NCBI RefSeq assembly: GCF_000314735.2
Contig: NZ_KB375270.1
Coordinates: 2,666,001 to 2,730,000 of the forward strand
Length of the DNA: 64,000 nucleotides
From: Afipia felis ATCC 53690
GTDB taxonomy: Bacteria; Pseudomonadota; Alphaproteobacteria; Rhizobiales; Xanthobacteraceae
Reading direction: 5' to 3'
Each line of letters starts with the position of its first letter. Within the stretch, counting starts at the first letter, position 1. The translations under genes and the position numbers were made by a program. This document shows, piece after piece, positions 30,223 through 38,942 of the stretch. Below the pieces are notes generated by a model. It was not told the origin of the DNA, made no database searches, and saw only the letters and a list, made by a program, of their open reading frames with translations.

Positions 30223-31329
30223 GTGTCCCCGGATTCCGACGATAACGCGGTCCCACCCGCTCCTTCGAACACCTCGCTGCCCGTTCCGGTGCAGCAGGGC
30301 GAAGTGCTGCGGCCGGCCGCAGAATCCTGGCTCGCGCGCGCGATCCGTTCGCTGTTCGGCTGGAAGGCGGGCTCCGCGCGCGCCGATATCCAGGTCGTGC
30401 TCGACGCCACCGCACCCGACGACGAAACGAGCTTCACCACGGTCGAGCGCACCATGCTGCGCAACATCCTGGCGCTGCACGACCGCCGCATCGCCGACGT
30501 CATGGTGCCGCGCGCCGACATCGTCGCCGTGCGCCGTGATATCTCACTTGCCGAATTGATGTCGCTGTTCGAAAGCGCCGGTCATTCGCGTCTTGTTGTC
30601 TACAACGATACGCTCGACGAGCCCGAGGGCATCGTCCACATCCGCGACCTCGTCGCCTTCATCACCTCGAAGGCCAAGGTCGATCCCGAGGTCAACGCCA
30701 AGCGCAAGAAGCCCTTTCCCGCGGGTCTCGACCTGAAATCTGTCAATCTCGCCGTTCCCCTCGCGGACACGACGATCATGCGCGAGCTTTTGTACGTGCC
30801 GCCGTCGATGCCCGCGATCGACCTGCTGGCGCAGATGCAGGCGACACGCATCCACCTCGCGCTGGTGGTCGACGAATATGGCGGCACCGACGGTCTTGTC
30901 TCGATCGAAGACATCGTCGAGCAGATTGTCGGCGAGATCGACGACGAACACGACAGCGACGAAGCGCCCTCCGTGGTGCGGCAGGCCGACAATTCCTTCA
31001 TCGCCGACGGGCGCGCGAGCCTCGAGGATGTGCAATCCGTGGTCGGCGATACGTTCAACACCGGCGAAGCCGGCGAGGACGTTGATACGCTAGGCGGCTA
31101 TATCGTCAATCAGGTCGGACGCTTCCCGGTGCGCGGCGAAATCATTCCCGGCCCGGGCGAATTCGAGATCGAGGTGCTCGACGCCGATCCGCGCCGCGTC
31201 AAGCGCGTGCGCATCGGCCGACGCAAGGAAGAAGCAAGTGGCCGGCCACCCCGCGACGGACGCCGACGCGATGCATCCACGGAGACAGCGGCACCCAAAC
31301 CACCGCCGGGTGGAGAGACAGGGACATGA
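30223..31329 (+). CDS. CorC/HlyC-type CBS-domain protein
   Basis: A 368-residue protein with two CBS domains (about 90-145 MVPRADIVAVRRD..., and 178-245 LVVDEYGGTDGLVSIEDIVEQIVGEI) and a C-terminal CorC_HlyC domain (DTLGGYIVNQVGRFPVRGEII). It lacks the DUF21 membrane part, so it is the soluble CorC type, often linked to divalent cation homeostasis; 'hemolysin' is only a family label. The N-terminal 70 residues are Pro/Ala-rich. The start is GTG at 30223, two bases after the ybeY stop. The gene overlaps lnt by four bases (ATGA). Confidence 0.85.
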   Translation: MSPDSDDNAVPPAPSNTSLPVPVQQGEVLRPAAESWLARAIRSLFGWKAGSARADIQVVLDATAPDDETSFTTVERTMLRNILALHDRRIADVMVPRADIVAVRRDISLAELMSLFESAGHSRLVVYNDTLDEPEGIVHIRDLVAFITSKAKVDPEVNAKRKKPFPAGLDLKSVNLAVPLADTTIMRELLYVPPSMPAIDLLAQMQATRIHLALVVDEYGGTDGLVSIEDIVEQIVGEIDDEHDSDEAPSVVRQADNSFIADGRASLEDVQSVVGDTFNTGEAGEDVDTLGGYIVNQVGRFPVRGEIIPGPGEFEIEVLDADPRRVKRVRIGRRKEEASGRPPRDGRRRDASTETAAPKPPPGGETGT

Positions 31330-32933
31330 GCATCACCGCCAGCGCCCTGCACTCACCCGCGCGCGCAACCATCCTGAGTTGGGGCTGGCGGCGCATAGCG
31401 ATTGCATTGTTTTCGGGCGCGCTCTCCGCGCTGGCGATGGCACCATTCAATGCATGGCCCGTTCTGTTCATCACTTTCCCGGTGCTGGTTTGGCTGATCG
31501 ACGGTACCGGCCCCGGCCGCCGCGGAGTGATCAGTGCCGCCATCGCGGGATGGTGGTTTGGTCTCGGTTATTTCGTCGCCGGTCTGTACTGGATCGGCTA
31601 CGCGTTTCTGGTCGACGCCGACACGTTCGCCTGGCTGCTGCCGGTTGCGATCCTCGGCCTGCCCGCGCTGCTCGCGCTGTTCATGGCCGCGGGCTGCGCG
31701 CTGGCACGGCTGATCTGGACGAAGGACTGGTCGCGCGTGTTGTCGCTGGCCGTCGCCCTCACCGTCAGCGAATGGCTGCGTGGGCATATCCTGTCCGGAT
31801 TCCCGTGGAACCTGTTCGGCTACGCGCTCGCCGAACCGCTGGCGATGGCGCAAGCCGCCTCGCTGATCGGCATCTGGGGCATGAGCTTTCTTGCGATTGC
31901 GATCTTCGCAAGTCCCGCGATCCTGATCGACGACCGCGCCCGCACGAAATGGCCCTGGCTGCCGCTCGCACTTTCGCTCCTTCTGCTGGCCGCCGCCTGG
32001 GGCTACGGCACATGGCGGCTCGATCGCCATCCCACCCAATTCGTGAGCGACGTGAAGCTGCGGCTGATGCAACCGAACCTGCAGCAGGACGTGAAGTTCA
32101 ACTACTCCGCCAAAGATGCCGTGATCGCGAAATACATGGCGCTGTCGGATCGCGCCACCGGTCCGCAGACGAGCGGCGTGCGCGACGCCACGATCCTGAT
32201 CTGGCCGGAATCAGCGTTTCCGTTTTTCCTGACGCGCGAACCGGCGGAGCTTGCGAAGATCGCGAACTTCCTCCCACCGCAAACCACGCTTATCACTGGC
32301 GCGGTGCGCGCGCCCGATCTCTCGCCCGCGGTGAGACCGACACGCGCCTACAACTCGATCTACGTCATCAATCACGACGGCGATATTCTCTCGATCTACG
32401 ACAAGCTGCATCTGGTTCCATTCGGCGAATACCTGCCGCTCCAGAGCACGCTCGAGAAACTCGGCTTCCAGCAGATCACCAAGGTGCAGGGTGGCTTCAT
32501 CCCCGGCGCACGCCGCCGCACCATGACGATTCCCGGCGCGCCGCGCGCGCTGCCGCTGATCTGTTACGAGGCCGTCTTCTCCGATGCCATCGTGCCTGCA
32601 GGCGAGCGGCCAGGCTGGATCGTCAACCTGACCAATGACGGCTGGTTCGGAATCAGCACAGGCCCCTACCAGCACCTTCAGCAGGCCCGTTTGCGCGCCA
32701 TTGAGGAAGGACTGCCGATCGTGCGCAGCGCCAATACCGGAATTTCCGCCGTGATCGATCCGGTCGGACGGGATGTCGGCCATCTCGCGCTCGGTCAGGA
32801 AGCCGTTCTGGATTCCGCCTTGCCCGTGGCGTTGCCGCCGACCGTCTTTGCGCGCTGGCGGCACGTGCCGCTGGCTGTCATGATCGTGCTGGCGTCCCTT
32901 GCGGTGCTGATCCGGCGGCGGCGCGAAGCCTGA
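31326..32933 (+). CDS. lnt: Apolipoprotein N-acyltransferase
   Basis: A 535-residue inner-membrane enzyme that adds the third acyl chain to the N-terminal Cys of lipoproteins. Six or so N-terminal membrane segments (to about residue 225) are followed by a periplasmic nitrilase domain with the Glu-Lys-Cys triad in WPESAFP, DKLHLVPFGEYLP and ICYEAVFSD. A last hydrophobic segment (VMIVLASLAVLIRRRR) anchors the C terminus. The ATGA overlap with the CorC-type gene implies coupling. Its product would mature lipoproteins such as the export protein at 3404-4084. Confidence 0.95.
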   Translation: MSITASALHSPARATILSWGWRRIAIALFSGALSALAMAPFNAWPVLFITFPVLVWLIDGTGPGRRGVISAAIAGWWFGLGYFVAGLYWIGYAFLVDADTFAWLLPVAILGLPALLALFMAAGCALARLIWTKDWSRVLSLAVALTVSEWLRGHILSGFPWNLFGYALAEPLAMAQAASLIGIWGMSFLAIAIFASPAILIDDRARTKWPWLPLALSLLLLAAAWGYGTWRLDRHPTQFVSDVKLRLMQPNLQQDVKFNYSAKDAVIAKYMALSDRATGPQTSGVRDATILIWPESAFPFFLTREPAELAKIANFLPPQTTLITGAVRAPDLSPAVRPTRAYNSIYVINHDGDILSIYDKLHLVPFGEYLPLQSTLEKLGFQQITKVQGGFIPGARRRTMTIPGAPRALPLICYEAVFSDAIVPAGERPGWIVNLTNDGWFGISTGPYQHLQQARLRAIEEGLPIVRSANTGISAVIDPVGRDVGHLALGQEAVLDSALPVALPPTVFARWRHVPLAVMIVLASLAVLIRRRREA

Positions 32934-33136
32934 AGGCGATCTCCAACTAATTTCATATATTGAAACGTCGCCGAGACTGCCGCCATTTCGCTCGTTTTCT
33001 CAGCCCAGATGGCGTTCCATTTTTTGACGGGCCGTCGTTGCGACCATATGGGTCAGGACGGCATTTGACGAAAGTCGAAAAAGCAGCTTAGTCGGGCCAT
33101 CGTGACCTGCCCATGCTCCCTCGGGGACACTCTGTG

Positions 33137-33547
33137 ATGTCGGCGAAAACACCCAACCCGGTCGACAAATATGTCGGCAGCCGCGTGCGGATGCGTCGCA
33201 TCATGCTGGGGCTCAGTCAGGAGAAACTCGGCGACGCACTCGGCCTGACCTTTCAGCAGATCCAGAAATACGAGAAAGGCACGAACCGTATCGGCGCGAG
33301 CCGCCTGCATCAGATCGCCGATATCCTGCAGGTGCCGGTCTCCTTTATGTTCGAGGGCGGCCCGGCCAGCAGCACCGGCGTCGACGGCATGGGTGAGGCT
33401 CCTTCGCCCGCTTACGTCTCGGATTTTCTCGCGACTTCCGAAGGGCTCGCGCTGACGCGGGCCTTCACGAAGATCACGGATGCCAAGCTTCGGCGCAGCA
33501 TCGTCGATCTCGTCGAGCAGATTGCCGCGACGCAGAGTCAGTCCTGA
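33137..33547 (+). CDS. XRE-family helix-turn-helix transcriptional regulator
   Basis: A 136-residue regulator. The HTH (about 14-70) reads RVRMRRIMLGLSQEKLGDAL, then GLTFQQIQKYEKGTNRIGAS, a Cro/CI-type domain very conserved in Alphaproteobacteria. The C-terminal part (FLATSEGLALTRAFTKITD) is helical and may dimerise. A possible promoter TTGACG (33024-33029), 17 bases, TATGGG (33047-33052) and an inverted pair TTTCA-N5-TGAAA (32951-32965) lie upstream. Target genes are unknown. The start at 33137 is chosen because the protein then begins MSAKTPNPVDKYVGSR like its relatives. Confidence 0.87.
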   Translation: MSAKTPNPVDKYVGSRVRMRRIMLGLSQEKLGDALGLTFQQIQKYEKGTNRIGASRLHQIADILQVPVSFMFEGGPASSTGVDGMGEAPSPAYVSDFLATSEGLALTRAFTKITDAKLRRSIVDLVEQIAATQSQS

Positions 33548-33658
33548 TCTCAGGCTTGCCGCGATTTTTCGATTTCCATTTTCGCGCAGAGCCTTTTATT
33601 GCGAGCATCACCGTCGCAGGTTTCTCCTGCGCCCAATCTTTCAAGGCTTACTTCCGCC

Positions 33659-34381
33659 ATGCCGGATGATCGATACAGCTCTCATTCCGATGAAGCATCT
33701 TCGCGACAGCCCGGTTCATTCTTCGGCCGTCGCAAGGGTCACAAGCTGCGTCCGCATCATGCCTCACTGATCGAGGATCTGCTGCCGCGCCTTGCACTCG
33801 ACATCACCGCCTCCCCGCCCGCGAGTCTGACCACGCTGTTTCCCGCGGGTACGAACGCAGTGCGCCTGGAGATCGGATTCGGCGGCGGCGAGCATTTGCT
33901 TGCCGAAGCGGCGGCATTCCCCGACACCGGCTTCATCGGTTGCGAGCCTTACGTCAACGGCATGGCGAAAATCCTCGCGCAGATCGAAGCACGCAACCTC
34001 TCCAACATCCGCCTGTTCGCCGGCGATGCCGCCGAACTGCTCGCCTGGGTGCCGTCACGGTCGCTGGCACGGATCGATCTGATCCATCCCGATCCGTGGC
34101 CGAAGCGGCGGCACTGGAAGCGCCGTTTTGTGCAGCATGCAACCATCGCCGCGATGGCACGCGCGCTGACCTCACAGGGCGAATTCCGTTTCGTCTGCGA
34201 TATCGACGATTACGTTGCATGGACGCTGTGGCACATGCGGGATTCCAGCGATTTCTCATGGCTCGCTGAGCGTGCGGATGATTGGCGTGCGCCGTGGCCG
34301 GGCTACACCATGACGCGCTATGGTGCGAAGGCGACGCGCGAAGGCCGCAAGGCATCCTACCTGCGATTTCAAAGGGCTTGA
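33659..34381 (+). CDS. trmB: tRNA (guanine-N7-)-methyltransferase
   Basis: A 240-residue SAM-dependent enzyme that makes m7G46 in tRNA. The SAM-binding region is LEIGFGGGEHLLAEAA, followed by GCEPYVNG and the family signature LIHPDPWPKRRHWKRRFV. RYGAKATREGRKASYLRF near the C terminus is also typical. It begins with a poorly conserved basic segment (SFFGRRKGHKLRPHH). In related bacteria the metK gene usually precedes it; here the XRE gene lies just 111 bases upstream instead. Confidence 0.94.
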   Translation: MPDDRYSSHSDEASSRQPGSFFGRRKGHKLRPHHASLIEDLLPRLALDITASPPASLTTLFPAGTNAVRLEIGFGGGEHLLAEAAAFPDTGFIGCEPYVNGMAKILAQIEARNLSNIRLFAGDAAELLAWVPSRSLARIDLIHPDPWPKRRHWKRRFVQHATIAAMARALTSQGEFRFVCDIDDYVAWTLWHMRDSSDFSWLAERADDWRAPWPGYTMTRYGAKATREGRKASYLRFQRA

Positions 34382-34399
34382 TTGCGTTTCTGCGCGAAT

Positions 34400-35476
34400 T
34401 TACTTTTCGCGCGCGCGCCAGAACACCAGCACACGTTGGGCCGTAGAGGTCGAAAGCCGCTCGTAATTGAGCCGCGCTTCCTCGATATCCGGCGGCGAAG
34501 GCATCTTGCCCGGCCCCAGACGCAGCACGATCAGCGCCCGCGCTGTCGCCCATTCCAGACCGATCGCGCGCGCGATCAGAAGGATCGGATCGTAGCGATC
34601 GCCGAGGATCAGCTGATCAACCGTCATCAACCGCACGCCTGACATCGCAGACAGTGCGGCAACAGCCTCTTCGTATTTGTGCTCTTTGGCGAAGTTGAGC
34701 AGCGCCGCTTCGTTCAAGCCGCCGGACTGATGCAGCGCCAGAACGAGCCGCTGCGCCAGCGCGAAGTCGCGCTTCACCAGAAGCGCGCGCGGCGCCGAGG
34801 AAATTTCCAGCATCGCCTGGTTGATCGCGAGCCGCTGCTTCGGCTTCGCCGTTTCGAACATACGGCGGCGTACGATGTCTACCGACTTCGACAACAGGTC
34901 TTTCAAGCCGTCGGGGGAAATGTCCTCGCGCTGACCGAGCGAGAGCGCCAGCACACCGTCATCGGCCGCGCGGTTGATGAGACCCGAATAGCCTGCCGCC
35001 GAAAACGTCGCGCCGGAGTTCTTCGCCAGCACGCGCACCACTTCGCGATCGGCCCGCCGCAGAATGACGTCAGTCAGCGGTGCCGCGAGCGTATCGCGTT
35101 CGGAGATCGCCGCGAGATGCGCCTGTCCCTTGGCGCGCGCAATCTCCAGCAGCAGCTCTTCGCCGATCAACGGTGACTTGCTGAGAATCGGGCCTGCGAT
35201 GCGGATCTCGTCTTCACGAGCGAGATAATTGATGACGCCGGGCGGGGCATTCGGCAGGCTCGCAAAACGCGCAGCGACACCCGCACGCGCCGCAGGTTCG
35301 GCCGACGGCACAAGGCCAATCAGGATGCTATCGAAAAGATCGACGTGTTGCGGGCCAAAGATCGGCGCACCCTGCACGAACAATTCGGCGAGCTTGGTGA
35401 TCGTGGTCGCGCGTTTTTCCGCGGAGCCGCTTTTCGCGATCGCATCAAGTTCGGGAATCAGGGACGTTGCTGCCAT
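34400..35476 (-). CDS. DUF2336 domain-containing protein
   Basis: A 358-residue cytoplasmic protein of unknown function that fits the DUF2336 family: a repetitive helical protein with segments such as LPNAPPGVINYLAREDEIRIAGPIL, SPLIGEELLLEIAR and ADREVVRVLAKNSGATFSAAGYSGL that look like HEAT-type repeats. No catalytic motif is seen. It is oriented against the flanking trmB and rimP genes, an interruption of the translation-gene series. The ATG at 35476 is preferred over an upstream TTG at 35515. Confidence 0.8.
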   Translation of the reverse strand: MAATSLIPELDAIAKSGSAEKRATTITKLAELFVQGAPIFGPQHVDLFDSILIGLVPSAEPAARAGVAARFASLPNAPPGVINYLAREDEIRIAGPILSKSPLIGEELLLEIARAKGQAHLAAISERDTLAAPLTDVILRRADREVVRVLAKNSGATFSAAGYSGLINRAADDGVLALSLGQREDISPDGLKDLLSKSVDIVRRRMFETAKPKQRLAINQAMLEISSAPRALLVKRDFALAQRLVLALHQSGGLNEAALLNFAKEHKYEEAVAALSAMSGVRLMTVDQLILGDRYDPILLIARAIGLEWATARALIVLRLGPGKMPSPPDIEEARLNYERLSTSTAQRVLVFWRAREK

Positions 35477-35529
35477 CAAATCAGGTCCGCGCAGGGTTCG
35501 AGCGCTAGTTCCCAATCTAGGGACCGCTC

Positions 35530-35558
35530 ATGAATGAAGGGTTTAGCCAATCATTCAT
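35530..35558. promoter_or_regulatory. Perfect 8-bp inverted repeat between DUF2336 and rimP
   Basis: ATGAATGA, a 13-base spacer, TCATTCAT. The half-sites are two helical turns apart centre to centre, as for a dimeric regulator, and lie between divergent start sites. A GC hairpin (35587-35608) follows. No regulator can be named. Confidence 0.4.
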
Positions 35559-35593
35559 TTCCGTCGGGACACCAGGGTTCCCCCTGCCGGGCC

Positions 35594-35622
35594 TTGCCGG
35601 AAGGCCGGAAACGGGCTATATC
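35594..35622 (+). promoter_or_regulatory. Candidate promoter of the rimP-nusA-infB operon
   Basis: TTGCCG (35594-35599), a 17-base spacer, TATATC (35617-35622). Transcription would start near 35629, about 30 bases before the attenuator-like hairpin. Confidence 0.5.
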
Positions 35623-35658
35623 CTTGCTCAATAAATCATCTCATACGATCGCGTAGGA

Positions 35659-35688
35659 GAGTGGGCCCTTCCGGACCCGCTCTTTTTT
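35659..35688 (+). terminator. Intrinsic terminator in the rimP leader (attenuator)
   Basis: GAGTGGG, a 10-base loop containing TCCGGA, CCCGCTC, then TTTTTT. It is a complete terminator about 125 bases upstream of the rimP ATG and downstream of the predicted promoter, so most transcripts would have to read through it. Leader terminators in front of rimP-nusA are known in other Proteobacteria and allow NusA-linked feedback. Confidence 0.7.
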
Positions 35689-35811
35689 GTTACCTGACGC
35701 GGGCGCCTGAGCCGCAGGAAAAACGAGACCTTCCTGCCCGACAAACCGCCGCTGCTCCGGCAGCGTCATGAACCTTTTCTTAACCATCGCAGACGGACCG
35801 CTGACGCCGAC

Positions 35812-36594
35812 ATGACCGAACCCGCTTCCCATCCCGAGACCGCAACATCTGCGGTCGAACGCCGCCTGGTCGTCGAGCCGGGTGTTGCGGCGCGGGTGGC
35901 GGCGGTCGCCGAGCCGGTGCTCGAGGGGCTCGGCTATCAGCTCGTCCGCATCAAGATCTCCGGCGAGGCCGGCTGCACGGTACAGATCATGGCCGAGCGG
36001 CCGGACGGCACCATGCTGATCGACGATTGCGAGGCAATTTCCAAGGCGCTGTCGCCGGTGATGGATGTCGCCGACCCGATCCAGCGCGCCTACCGGCTTG
36101 AGATTTCCTCCCCCGGCATCGACCGGCCGCTGGTGCGCCAGTCGGATTTCGAGCGCTATACCGGCCACCTCGTGAAGATCGAGATGGCAGTTCCTCATGA
36201 CGGCCGCAAACGCTTCCGCGGCATGCTTCAAGGCATCGAGAACGGTCTCGTGCGCGTGACCCGCGACGACGCCAAGGAGCACAAGGGCGCACAGGAGGCG
36301 GACGTACAGTTGCCGCTTGCAGATGTCTCGAGCGCAAATCTTGTCCTGACCAACGAGTTGATCGCCGAATCCATGCGTCGCGGTCGCGATGCCGAGCGCG
36401 AGCAGCTCGAGGATGCAGGCGTGCTGCCGCCGCCGCCGCCGCACGCCAAGAAAGCACGCGAGATGCGGGACAAGGCGAAACCGCGCCAACCGAAACCAGC
36501 GAAGAAGCCGCTGCCCAAAAACACCAAAGCTCACAGGCTTGCCGCCGATGCCAAACGGCGCGGAGCCTTATCCGATCCCCACGAAGGAGAGTAA
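35812..36594 (+). CDS. rimP: Ribosome maturation factor RimP
   Basis: A 260-residue factor needed for 30S subunit assembly. The two-domain core is clear: [19 protein letters not shown], then [19 protein letters not shown] and [15 protein letters not shown]. After about residue 180 comes an extension rich in Lys, Pro and Arg ([14 protein letters not shown]), probably disordered and RNA-contacting, as in many Rhizobiales. It is the first gene of the operon and lies three bases before nusA, behind the leader attenuator. Confidence 0.95.
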   Translation: MTEPASHPETATSAVERRLVVEPGVAARVAAVAEPVLEGLGYQLVRIKISGEAGCTVQIMAERPDGTMLIDDCEAISKALSPVMDVADPIQRAYRLEISSPGIDRPLVRQSDFERYTGHLVKIEMAVPHDGRKRFRGMLQGIENGLVRVTRDDAKEHKGAQEADVQLPLADVSSANLVLTNELIAESMRRGRDAEREQLEDAGVLPPPPPHAKKAREMRDKAKPRQPKPAKKPLPKNTKAHRLAADAKRRGALSDPHEGE

Positions 36595-36597
36595 GCC

Positions 36598-38208
36598 ATG
36601 GCCGCTGTCAGCGCCAATAAACTGGAACTGCTGCAAATCGCCGATGCCGTCGCACGCGAAAAGTCGATCGACCGTTCGATCGTGATCGCGGCGATGGAAG
36701 ATGCCATCGCGAAAGCGGCGCGCGCCCGTTACGGCTCCGAGACCGACGTGCATGCGGAAATCGACGCCAAGAAGGGCGAGCTTCGCCTGTCGCGGCACAT
36801 GCTGGTGGTGGAAACGGTCGAGAACGCCGCCAACCAGATTTCGCTGAAGGATGCGCAGAAGGCCAACCCGACCGCGCAGATCGGCGACACTATCGCCGAC
36901 ACCCTGCCGCCGCTCGAATATGGCCGCATCGCCGCGCAGTCCGCCAAGCAGGTGATCGTGCAGAAGGTGCGCGAAGCCGAGCGTGACCGCCAGTATCAGG
37001 AATTCAAGGACCGCATCGGCGAGATCGTCAACGGCATCGTCAAGCGCGTCGAATATGGCAGCGTCATCGTCGACCTCGGACGCGGCGAAGCCATCGTGCG
37101 CCGCGACGAGATGCTCCCACGTGAGGCGTTGCGCAACGGCGACCGCATCCGCGCCTATATCTTCGATGTCCGCCGCGAAACCCGCGGCCCGCAAATCTTC
37201 CTCTCCCGCACCCATCCGCAGTTCATGGCGAAGCTGTTCGCGCAAGAAGTGCCGGAAATCTACGACGGCATCGTCGAGATCAAGGCGGTCGCCCGCGATC
37301 CGGGCTCGCGCGCCAAGATCGGCGTGATCTCTCGCGATTCCTCGGTCGATCCGGTCGGTGCCTGCGTCGGCATGCGCGGCTCACGCGTGCAGGCGGTGGT
37401 GAACGAACTGCAGGGCGAGAAGATCGACATCATTCCGTGGTCGCCCGACATCGCGACCTTCGTCGTCAACGCGCTCGCGCCGGCGGAAGTCGCCAAGGTC
37501 GTCATCGACGAAGACCGCGAACGCATTGAAGTTGTCGTCCCCGATACCCAACTATCCCTTGCGATCGGCCGTCGCGGCCAGAATGTGCGCCTTGCATCGC
37601 AGTTGACGGGCTGGGACATCGATATCCTGACCGAGCAGGAAGAATCGGAACGCCGCCAGGCGGATTTCGAGAATTCGACGCGCGTGTTCATGGAAGCCCT
37701 CAACGTCGACGAGGTCGTCGGCCAGTTGCTGGCTTCCGAAGGCTTCTCCTCCGTTGAGGAACTCGCTCTGGTCGACGTGCGCGAGCTCTCGAGCATCGAA
37801 GGCTTCGACGAGGAAACCGCCAACGAGTTGCAGAGCCGCGCGCGCGAATATCTCGAGCAGCTCGATGCCGAGCTGGAAGCGAAGCGGAAAGAGCTCGGCG
37901 TGGACGATGCTCTCAAGGACATTCCGGGCGTCACAGGCAAGATGCTGGTGAAGCTCGGTGAGAACGACGTCAAGACGGTCGAGGATCTCGCCGGCTGCGC
38001 CACCGACGATCTGGTCGGCTGGTCGGAGCGCAAGGACGGCGAGACCGTCAAGCACGCGGGCTTCCTCGATGCCGGCGAAGTTTCGCGCGACGAGGCGGAA
38101 GCGATCATCATGCGGGCGCGTCTTGCGGCCGGCTGGATCACCGAAGCCGATCTCGCCAAACCTGCGGAAGCGGACGAAGACGCCGCATCCGAAGACCACC
38201 CGGCATAA
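36598..38208 (+). CDS. nusA: Transcription termination/antitermination factor NusA
   Basis: A 536-residue RNA-polymerase-binding factor controlling pausing, termination and antitermination. The N-terminal domain is followed by an S1 domain (IVNGIVKRVEYGSVIVDLGRGE), KH1 and KH2 (LAIGRRGQNVRLASQLTGWD) and two C-terminal acidic helix-hairpin-helix repeats (VEELALVDVRELSSIEGFD; VEDLAGCATDDLVGW). It has a strong AAGGAG seven or so bases before the ATG. Its product may act on the terminator in its own operon leader. Confidence 0.97.
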   Translation: MAAVSANKLELLQIADAVAREKSIDRSIVIAAMEDAIAKAARARYGSETDVHAEIDAKKGELRLSRHMLVVETVENAANQISLKDAQKANPTAQIGDTIADTLPPLEYGRIAAQSAKQVIVQKVREAERDRQYQEFKDRIGEIVNGIVKRVEYGSVIVDLGRGEAIVRRDEMLPREALRNGDRIRAYIFDVRRETRGPQIFLSRTHPQFMAKLFAQEVPEIYDGIVEIKAVARDPGSRAKIGVISRDSSVDPVGACVGMRGSRVQAVVNELQGEKIDIIPWSPDIATFVVNALAPAEVAKVVIDEDRERIEVVVPDTQLSLAIGRRGQNVRLASQLTGWDIDILTEQEESERRQADFENSTRVFMEALNVDEVVGQLLASEGFSSVEELALVDVRELSSIEGFDEETANELQSRAREYLEQLDAELEAKRKELGVDDALKDIPGVTGKMLVKLGENDVKTVEDLAGCATDDLVGWSERKDGETVKHAGFLDAGEVSRDEAEAIIMRARLAAGWITEADLAKPAEADEDAASEDHPA

Positions 38209-38223
38209 AGGACATGCCCATCG

Positions 38224-38901
38224 ATGCTTACAACCTCCGAGACAACGGACCTCGATCGCGGTCCCCGGGCCAAGCCCGGGAGCACGCGGACGTGCGTCGT
38301 CTCGCGGCAGGTCAAGAGCACCGATGAGCTGATCCGCTTCGTGCTCTCGCCTGCGGGCGAGGTCGTCCCGGACGTGCGGCGAAAGCTGCCGGGCCGTGGG
38401 CTGTGGGTGTCGCTGTCGCGGGCCGCAGTCACGGAGGCGGCCAAACGCGGCCTGTTTGCAAAGGCATTCAAGCGCGCCGTGACGCTGCCGCCCGATCTGG
38501 CAGAGCAAACCGATCATCTGCTGGCGCGCAGCGCACTGGATGCGCTCGCGATGGTGGGCAAAGCAGGCGAAATCGTTTGCGGTTTCGGCAAGGTCGAGGA
38601 CGCGATCGCTGCGGGGAGCGCGGTGGCGCTGATCCACGCCAGTGATGGCGCGGACGACGGAATCCGCAAACTCGACGCCAAATCGGCCTCCGCCGCGGGG
38701 AAAAGCCCGCAAATGGTGGATTCACCACGGATTCAGGCCTTTAAAATCGATGAATTGGATTTGGCCCTCGGGCGGTCAAATGTGGTACATGCAGCCCTGC
38801 TTTCAGGGCCTGCGACAAGAACCTTCCTGTCCCGCTGGCGAACCCTCGACCGTTTCCGCAATCCGGACGGCTCGACGAACGGCAAGACGGGTGGCAACTA
38901 A
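38224..38901 (+). CDS. YlxR-type RNA-binding protein with C-terminal L7Ae-like domain
   Basis: A 225-residue protein between nusA and infB. The N-terminal YlxR/DUF448 domain shows STRTCVVSRQ and KLPGRGLWV (about 20-70). The middle (about 80-155, ARSALDALAMVGKAGEIVCGFGKVEDAI) resembles an L7Ae/L30e fold. This two-domain form is usual in Alphaproteobacteria, whereas Firmicutes encode the two parts as separate genes. It is likely RNA-binding and ribosome-linked; the exact role is not established. A long tail (about 170-225) is weakly conserved. Confidence 0.85.
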   Translation: MLTTSETTDLDRGPRAKPGSTRTCVVSRQVKSTDELIRFVLSPAGEVVPDVRRKLPGRGLWVSLSRAAVTEAAKRGLFAKAFKRAVTLPPDLAEQTDHLLARSALDALAMVGKAGEIVCGFGKVEDAIAAGSAVALIHASDGADDGIRKLDAKSASAAGKSPQMVDSPRIQAFKIDELDLALGRSNVVHAALLSGPATRTFLSRWRTLDRFRNPDGSTNGKTGGN

Positions 38902-38942
38902 CGGGCCGCGTCGCGGCGCACCGAACGAGATTGGACTGTTGA

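Noticed and set aside
33548..33658. A SAM riboswitch in the xre-trmB gap
   Set aside because: The gap is short, and I found no SAM-II-type conserved core.
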